64,000 bases of DNA from Rhodococcus sovatensis (lineage in GTDB: Bacteria > Actinomycetota > Actinomycetes > Mycobacteriales > Mycobacteriaceae). A program made the position numbers and the translations under genes. A model generated the notes under the pieces. That model was not told where the DNA came from. It saw only the letters and a program-made list of their open reading frames with translations, and ran no database searches. The stretch is taken from NCBI RefSeq assembly GCF_037327425.1, contig NZ_CP147846.1:4836001-4900000 (forward strand), written 5' to 3'. Positions 59,077 through 64,000 of this stretch are shown here, one piece after another (the stretch's first letter is position 1; the number at the start of each line of letters is the position of its first letter).

Positions 59077-59976
59077 TCAACTGGGGAATGACAAGTGCTC
59101 GGTCACGTAAGTATGGAACCGTTCGGTCGCCGCAGTCGGCCGTCGTCTGCCGGTCACGAGTGCGATGTCGCGCGTGCGAGAACCGGACAGCGGGACGGCG
59201 ACCACGCCGGTATCGACGGTCTCCGCGATCGGTAGCAGGGCGATGCCGAGTCCGGCCCGGACCAAAGCGCGAATCGTCTCGATCTCGTTGATTTCGAACG
59301 GAACTCGTGGAGAGAAGCCTTCCTCCCGGCACCACGCGTCAAGCAGTGAGCGAAGCTGGAATCGAGGTGGGCTCGCCACGAACGGTTCGTCTGGCAACTC
59401 AGCGATATCGATCTGGGAGCGGCCCGCGAACGGATGGTTCGATGGAACGTGCAGAAGGAGCCGTTGGCTGCCGAGGACGGTGGCGTCCAGGTCGTCGGGT
59501 GGTGGGATGACCACGGCAACGTCGAGCCGGCCGTCCCTGATCATCTCGGCCAGAGCCTCGCCGTGCGCTTGTACGAGGTGAACCCGGATGCGAGGGGCGT
59601 AGTCGTGAAAGCCGGCGAGGAGCGACCCGACTGCCCCCGGTCCGAGTGTGAGTGGGAATCCGAATCGAACCAGGCCCTTCTCCGGGTCGGCATCGGCGCG
59701 CACCGCGGCCAGTGCGTCGTCGAGTTCCCCGATCACGAGGTGCGTGCGCTCGTACAGTTCGCGACCCGACGTCGTGAGCGCGACCCCGCGACCGGCGGGT
59801 TGCAGAAGCGCACACCCGAGTATCTTTTCCAGCGCGCGCACCCGCCTGCTGACCGACGACTGCGGCACGCCGAGCACCTCGGCGGCGCGCGTGAGCAGTC
59901 CCTCGGTCGCAACAGCGTCGAATGCGGCTAGCAGCGGGGCAGCGGACTCGATGCGGGAATTCACGAACTCATCCAT
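59077..59976 (-). CDS. LysR family transcriptional regulator
   Basis: A 299-residue regulator from ATG 59976 (MDEFVNSRIESAAP); a GTG-like extension to 60006 is less likely. The helix-turn-helix is LLTRAAEVLGVPQSSVSRRVRALEKILG. The effector domain has VRFGFPLTLGPGAVGSLLAGF, AEMIRDGRLDVAVVIPPPDD and IRALVRAGLGIALLPIAET. It diverges from mqo with a 57-bp gap, the classic layout in which a LysR protein controls its divergent neighbour, so it is a candidate regulator of malate:quinone oxidoreductase. Confidence 0.9.
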   Translation of the reverse strand: MDEFVNSRIESAAPLLAAFDAVATEGLLTRAAEVLGVPQSSVSRRVRALEKILGCALLQPAGRGVALTTSGRELYERTHLVIGELDDALAAVRADADPEKGLVRFGFPLTLGPGAVGSLLAGFHDYAPRIRVHLVQAHGEALAEMIRDGRLDVAVVIPPPDDLDATVLGSQRLLLHVPSNHPFAGRSQIDIAELPDEPFVASPPRFQLRSLLDAWCREEGFSPRVPFEINEIETIRALVRAGLGIALLPIAETVDTGVVAVPLSGSRTRDIALVTGRRRPTAATERFHTYVTEHLSFPS

Positions 59977-60033
59977 TTTCGGATGATATATCGCCCAATT
60001 TCTCATTGGACGGATGAGTCGTATCGAGCGACG

Positions 60034-61440
60034 ATGAAGATCATGACCTCACAGACGGAAATTCTGGACGTGGCGCTCATCGGGGGCGGGATCATGTCGA
60101 CGACGCTCGGTACGTTGATCGATACCGTGCTGCCGAACAGATCGACTGCGCTCTTCGAGCGCCTCGACCACCTGGCCGGCGAGAGCTCGGGGCCGTGGAA
60201 GAACGCGGGTACCGGGCACGCGGGACTGTGCGAACTCAACTACATGCCCGATCCCGAGGATCCCAGCAGAGCCGAGCAGATCGCTCACCGATTCCAAGTC
60301 TCACGTCAGTTCTGGTCTGCGCTCCAGGATCTGAATTCGTCGTTCCTGAATTCGACGCCGCATATGAACGTCGTTTTCGGAGAAACCGATATCGAGTACC
60401 TGCGTCGTCGTTGGTCGACGATGCGCACCCTTCCGTTGTTCCGTGCAATGGAGTTCACCGACGATGCGGACACAGTTCGACAGTGGGCTCCGCTACTGAT
60501 GGAAGGAAGGTCACCGGACGAGCGAGTGGCTGCCACTCGGCACGCCGGCGGGACCGACATCGACTTCGGTGCACTCACCCAATCGCTCGGGCAGTCCATG
60601 GAGGCCACCGGATGCATGATCAGGACCGGACACGAGATAACAGGTCTAAGGCGCGGGAGGGACGGAATCTGGACTCTGTCGGGCCGAATAGTCAAATCAG
60701 GCAAACGGTTTCACGTCCGTTCCCGATTCGTGTTCGTCGGTGCAGGGGGATACGCGCTGCGTCTCCTTCAGAAATCGGGAATTCCGGAGATCGACGGGTA
60801 CGGCGTGTTTCCCTTCGGCGCGGAATTCCTTCGCACCGATATCGCAGACATCGTCGATCGTCACGACGTCAAGGTCTACGGAAGGCCATCACTGGGCGCG
60901 CCGCCGATGTCGCTGCCGCACTTGGACAAAAGAATGGTCGACGGTCGAGGTTCGTTGATGTTCGGGCCCTATGCCACGTTCAGTACTCGCTTGCTTGCGC
61001 ACGGTCGTCTACGGGACCTCTTCACGACGATTCGACCGCGCAACCTACCGGTTCTGTTGTCGGTCGGTCTGCAGAACCTGCCACTCGTGCGGTACCTGAT
61101 AGCCCAACTCCTGTCCTCCGACACGAAGAAGTTCGAGCAACTGCGACAGTTCTATACGGCCGCAGACCCCGCTGACTGGTATCGGATCCAGGCGGGACAA
61201 CGGGCGCAATTGATCAAACCGACATCGAGGTACCGCGGCGAGCTGATGTTCGGTACCGAAATCATCACGGGCGCCGACGGGAGCATCGCAGGTCTCTTGG
61301 GAGCGTCACCGGGCGCATCGGTGGCACCGGCAGCCATGATCGAAGTGCTCGAGCGGTGCTTCGACAGCGAGCGAGCCGAGTGGGAACCACGGCTGCGCCG
61401 ACTGATTCCTGCAGCGGCTCAGCCGTCGTCGGCGATCTGA
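60034..61440 (+). CDS. mqo: Malate:quinone oxidoreductase
   Basis: A membrane-associated FAD enzyme that oxidises malate to oxaloacetate and reduces menaquinone. It has 468 residues from ATG 60034; ATG 60043 is equally possible. The FAD motif is DVALIGGGIMSTTLGTLID, followed by SGPWKNAGTGHAGLCELNY, TPHMNVVFGE and VFVGAGGYALRLLQKSGIPE, and ending with GLLGASPGASVAPAAMIEVLERCF, all typical of Mqo. The length is slightly shorter than the usual 490-500 residues. It faces a divergent LysR regulator and converges on the PucR gene with an 18-bp gap. Confidence 0.95.
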   Translation: MKIMTSQTEILDVALIGGGIMSTTLGTLIDTVLPNRSTALFERLDHLAGESSGPWKNAGTGHAGLCELNYMPDPEDPSRAEQIAHRFQVSRQFWSALQDLNSSFLNSTPHMNVVFGETDIEYLRRRWSTMRTLPLFRAMEFTDDADTVRQWAPLLMEGRSPDERVAATRHAGGTDIDFGALTQSLGQSMEATGCMIRTGHEITGLRRGRDGIWTLSGRIVKSGKRFHVRSRFVFVGAGGYALRLLQKSGIPEIDGYGVFPFGAEFLRTDIADIVDRHDVKVYGRPSLGAPPMSLPHLDKRMVDGRGSLMFGPYATFSTRLLAHGRLRDLFTTIRPRNLPVLLSVGLQNLPLVRYLIAQLLSSDTKKFEQLRQFYTAADPADWYRIQAGQRAQLIKPTSRYRGELMFGTEIITGADGSIAGLLGASPGASVAPAAMIEVLERCFDSERAEWEPRLRRLIPAAAQPSSAI

Positions 61441-61458
61441 CCGGGCGTCTGCCCCGCA

Positions 61459-62772
61459 CTACGGTTTGAGCACAGACTGCCCGAGGAAGTCGCAGACTTG
61501 AAGAGCCAAGGCGAGGTCGAGTTTGTCTCGGTTCTCGGTGTGGTGGTCGAGTGCTTTGTTGATGCGGTACTTGACGGTGTTTCGGTGCAGGTTGAGTTCT
61601 CGGGCAGTGTGTAAGTGGCTTTCACCGTGGCTGAAATAGGAGTTCAACGTCATGCGCAGCGTTGCTGCGCTATCGGTGTTCTCGGCCAACGGTCCGAGAA
61701 CCTCCCACACCCAGGCTCTGGTGGATTCGAGATTCTGCGCGAGCAACGACACGACGGCGACACCCTTGTCGCCGAACCCGACAACCGACCGGGTGGGAGT
61801 TCCTGGGACCGTTGCCACGGTGTACGCGGCACGGGCCTGCTCATGGGTTCGACGGAACCCTTGAATCCCTTGGGCCGGTAAGCCAGCCGACATGCGTGTC
61901 CAGTTGTCGAGTCCGAGCTCTGCAGCCAGTTCGGCGGTGTGGAGAGCCACGGTGCGTGTACCGAGTGGTATCCATGCCCACACGGTTCTGCGGTCGATTG
62001 CAGTGATGATTGGAGGTCCGTTGGAGTGTAGGAACGAGGCGGTGGTGCGAGCGATTCGATCGATGGAGTTGAGCGTCGTGACTGCTTCGGGTCCGTTGTT
62101 CCACACGACCAGTGCCAGGTGGTTTTGATCGAGCAGGTATCCGGTCTCGGCTTGAAAAGTTTCGGACGACTCGCCGTTGTCCGCCAGCAACGTGTGGATA
62201 GTGGACGAGTGGACGTTGCCCTGAGCGCCGATCCACCGCCTGCGTTCGGTTTCGTATGCGTCGAAGACGAACAGAGTGATCCAGTCGATGTAGCCGTAGA
62301 CGACATCCGAAATATGTTTGAGGACCGCAAGATCGAGGGGACTGGGGAGCTTCAGCGCCTGGACCTCGTCGAAGCAGACGCGCATCATGTCGTTCTGGCC
62401 CATGTGGTACGCCCGAACCAGAGAATTCGACGGTACGTCCCGTTGCGCAAGACGCAGCGCGTACTCCACTGCAGCAGTGGTGGGTTGAAGATGATCGATC
62501 GGTATGTCGTTTGCCAGGATGTGAATTATCGTGGAGATGTTTCCGTGTACCGACGATTCCAGGAGATCGACAAGGATCGGGTCGTCGTCGAGTCGGTCGA
62601 TTTCGTGCGCCAGGAGCGAGGCCATCGACCGTACGATGTCGCTCTCCCGTTGACCGAGTGAGTGCGCGACTTCCGCGACGATGACGAGGAGTTCGCGATC
62701 CGCCGACGCTGGGACACGGGCGAGCCGACGCTGAGCACCCACTCGGCGCTCGTGTGGTGTCGGACTGGTCAC
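61459..62772 (-). CDS. PucR family helix-turn-helix regulator
   Basis: A 437-residue regulator from GTG 62772, overlapping the upstream oxidoreductase stop by 4 nt, with AAGGAC upstream. The N-terminal half is helical (LLVIVAEVAHSLGQRESDIV, NSLVRAYHMGQNDMMRVCFDEV) and resembles RsbRD-like/CdaR sensor regions. The GGDEF-like middle has LALVVWNNGPEAVTTLN. The C-terminal PucR helix-turn-helix reads TLNSYFSHGESHLHTARELNLHRNTVKYRINKALD. It probably controls its own operon in response to a metabolite of the coupled oxidoreductase. Confidence 0.9.
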   Translation of the reverse strand: MTSPTPHERRVGAQRRLARVPASADRELLVIVAEVAHSLGQRESDIVRSMASLLAHEIDRLDDDPILVDLLESSVHGNISTIIHILANDIPIDHLQPTTAAVEYALRLAQRDVPSNSLVRAYHMGQNDMMRVCFDEVQALKLPSPLDLAVLKHISDVVYGYIDWITLFVFDAYETERRRWIGAQGNVHSSTIHTLLADNGESSETFQAETGYLLDQNHLALVVWNNGPEAVTTLNSIDRIARTTASFLHSNGPPIITAIDRRTVWAWIPLGTRTVALHTAELAAELGLDNWTRMSAGLPAQGIQGFRRTHEQARAAYTVATVPGTPTRSVVGFGDKGVAVVSLLAQNLESTRAWVWEVLGPLAENTDSAATLRMTLNSYFSHGESHLHTARELNLHRNTVKYRINKALDHHTENRDKLDLALALQVCDFLGQSVLKP

Positions 62773-64000
62773 TGCACGTCCTTTCCCTTGCGCCGCAGGT
62801 AGCGAAGAGCGGATTCTGCGGCATTGGCTCCGCACATTCCGTGTGCGCCCGCACCGGGTGGTGTCGATGCCGAGCATAGGTAGACCCCCGGGAGGCCGAC
62901 GCTGTAGGGATCGAGGGCGATTCGCGGGCGGAGTACGACCTGGAGTTCGGTGTTCGCACCTCCGATGATGTCTCCACCGAGATAGTTCGGGTTGGAGGCT
63001 TCCAGATCGGCGGGTGAGGTCACGACGGTGGCGACGATCTTGTCCCTGAATCCCGGGGCGAAACGCTCGATCTGTCGGACCACAGCCTCCGTCGCATCAC
63101 CGGTGTATCCGTTGGGGACATGCGCATACGCATAGAGGGGGTTGATAGTCCCAGCCGATCGCGTCGGATCCGCCAGGTACTGCTGACCGACCAGTACGAA
63201 CGGGCGGGACGGCATCACCCCCTGCGTGACAGCTTTCTCGTGTGCGGCAATCTCGTCGAAAGAACCACCCAGATGGACGGTGCCGGCACGAGCACATCCC
63301 GCGTTGGTCCACGGCACATCACCGTCGATGGCAAAGTCGACCTTGAATGCTGCTGGGGCGCGACGGAACTTGTTGTACGCCTTCCCGACACGGGCGGGTA
63401 GTGCATCACCGTAGATGCTGAGTGCTCCGCGGGGTGACGTGTCGAGAAGCACAAGATCCGACGGTGGGATGTCGGAGGCGGTTCGGACACTGACGCCGGT
63501 GTCGATCTTGCCGCCCCAGTCGAGCAGCATCGAAGCCAGCGATTGGGCGATCGATCCGGATCCACCCTCTGCCACCGGCCAGCCGTACCGATGGCCGGAC
63601 GCGGTGATCATCAGCCCTACTGCCGAGGTGGCTGGGCGATCGAGACGATAGTAGGCGTGGGCAGCCACACCGCCGAACAAGGCCTTTGCCTTCTCGGTGC
63701 GCCACCATCGCGCAGCCACCGTGGCCGGTAGCAGTGCCCGTGGGCCGAACCCAGCCAGGGCCAACGGGTGCCGCGGCACGTTCGCGATGGGACGCATCAG
63801 GTCCGCCGCGAGGTTGTCGAAGTTACGGGCTATGTCCCCGAACATCCGATGCCAGCGGGGTCCGTCCGTTCCGAGACCATCGGCGGTTGCGTCGATCGAG
63901 CGGTGGATGAGTCCGGCGTCGCCGTCGTCGAGCGGATGCGCGCAGTCGATGTCCGCCCACTTCCAGTTCAGGCCGTAGCGTTCGAGATCGAGGGTGGCGA
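62769..64000 (-). CDS. FAD-dependent oxidoreductase, phytoene desaturase (CrtI)-like, 5' end outside window
   Basis: The C-terminal 410 codons of a flavoprotein continue beyond the window edge. Readable parts are LDLERYGLNWKWADIDCAHP near the edge, then YGWPVAEGGSGSIAQSLASML, DLVLLDTSPRGALSIYGDALP, NPLYAYAHVPNGYTGDATEAV, and the C-terminal FAD motif GVYLCSASTPPGAGAHGMCGANAAESALRYL. This is the NAD(P)/FAD oxidoreductase branch with phytoene desaturase-like folds. The GxGxxG N-terminus is not visible. Its stop overlaps the PucR start, so the two form an operon. Confidence 0.9.
   Translation of the reverse strand, partial: ATLDLERYGLNWKWADIDCAHPLDDGDAGLIHRSIDATADGLGTDGPRWHRMFGDIARNFDNLAADLMRPIANVPRHPLALAGFGPRALLPATVAARWWRTEKAKALFGGVAAHAYYRLDRPATSAVGLMITASGHRYGWPVAEGGSGSIAQSLASMLLDWGGKIDTGVSVRTASDIPPSDLVLLDTSPRGALSIYGDALPARVGKAYNKFRRAPAAFKVDFAIDGDVPWTNAGCARAGTVHLGGSFDEIAAHEKAVTQGVMPSRPFVLVGQQYLADPTRSAGTINPLYAYAHVPNGYTGDATEAVVRQIERFAPGFRDKIVATVVTSPADLEASNPNYLGGDIIGGANTELQVVLRPRIALDPYSVGLPGVYLCSASTPPGAGAHGMCGANAAESALRYLRRKGKDVQ

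Overview
The window looks like chromosomal DNA of a mycolic-acid actinomycete close to Rhodococcus (Mycobacteriales). The DNA is GC-rich with frequent GTG starts. The block ino1 - padR - kinase - DUF1707 - DUF5318 - ponA - GT87 membrane glycosyltransferase - rpsF - ssb - rpsR - rplI - dnaB follows the order known around Rv0046c-Rv0058 of Mycobacterium tuberculosis. dnaB carries an intein at the same Walker A site and of the same length as I recall for M. tuberculosis. No plasmid, prophage or CRISPR signal was seen.

Layout. 1-2331: polar amino-acid ABC importer on the minus strand, truncated by the window edge. 2617-6994: minus-strand run of DUF2786 protein, a NarL-type sensor kinase, a second kinase-like membrane protein, a zinc metallohydrolase and an F420/LLM oxidoreductase. 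7202-10577: sugar ABC importer (binding protein, two permeases, small membrane protein) with no ATPase. Its first permease has a 26-base G run that puts the frame out. 10794-15412: TetR regulator divergent from an operon of alpha/beta hydrolase, metal-dependent hydrolase and ferredoxin-type reductase; the reductase is split by a 986-bp IS5-family element. An IS110-family element follows.

17017-26221: core block (PadR/Ino1, DUF1707 pair, PonA, GT87). 26218-37308: a Ter stress island with three TerD domains, a DUF475/TerC protein, HAD, CitE-like lyase and a PRTase-TRSP-StiP-PELOTA fusion. An EspG-like chaperone and PPE-like substrate pair is embedded in it. Two LuxR-type regulators and a second GT87 protein follow, then the ribosomal/ssb operon, a SulP-carbonic anhydrase fusion and dnaB.

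48095-64000: mostly accessory and metabolic genes. These include a quinone reductase/TetR pair, a glyoxalase-like protein, an AAA ATPase with a probable 5' frameshift, a MarR-SNF2-SWIM operon, a nucleotidyltransferase, a secreted protein, hydrolases, a LysR regulator divergent from mqo, and a PucR regulator coupled to a CrtI-like oxidoreductase cut by the window end.

Overlapping stop/start codons (ATGA or GTGA) join many genes into translationally coupled operons. Repeats stand out: a 109-bp unit containing a 19-nt palindrome occurs in two places, and a 46-nt hairpin occurs twice with a compensatory base-pair change.
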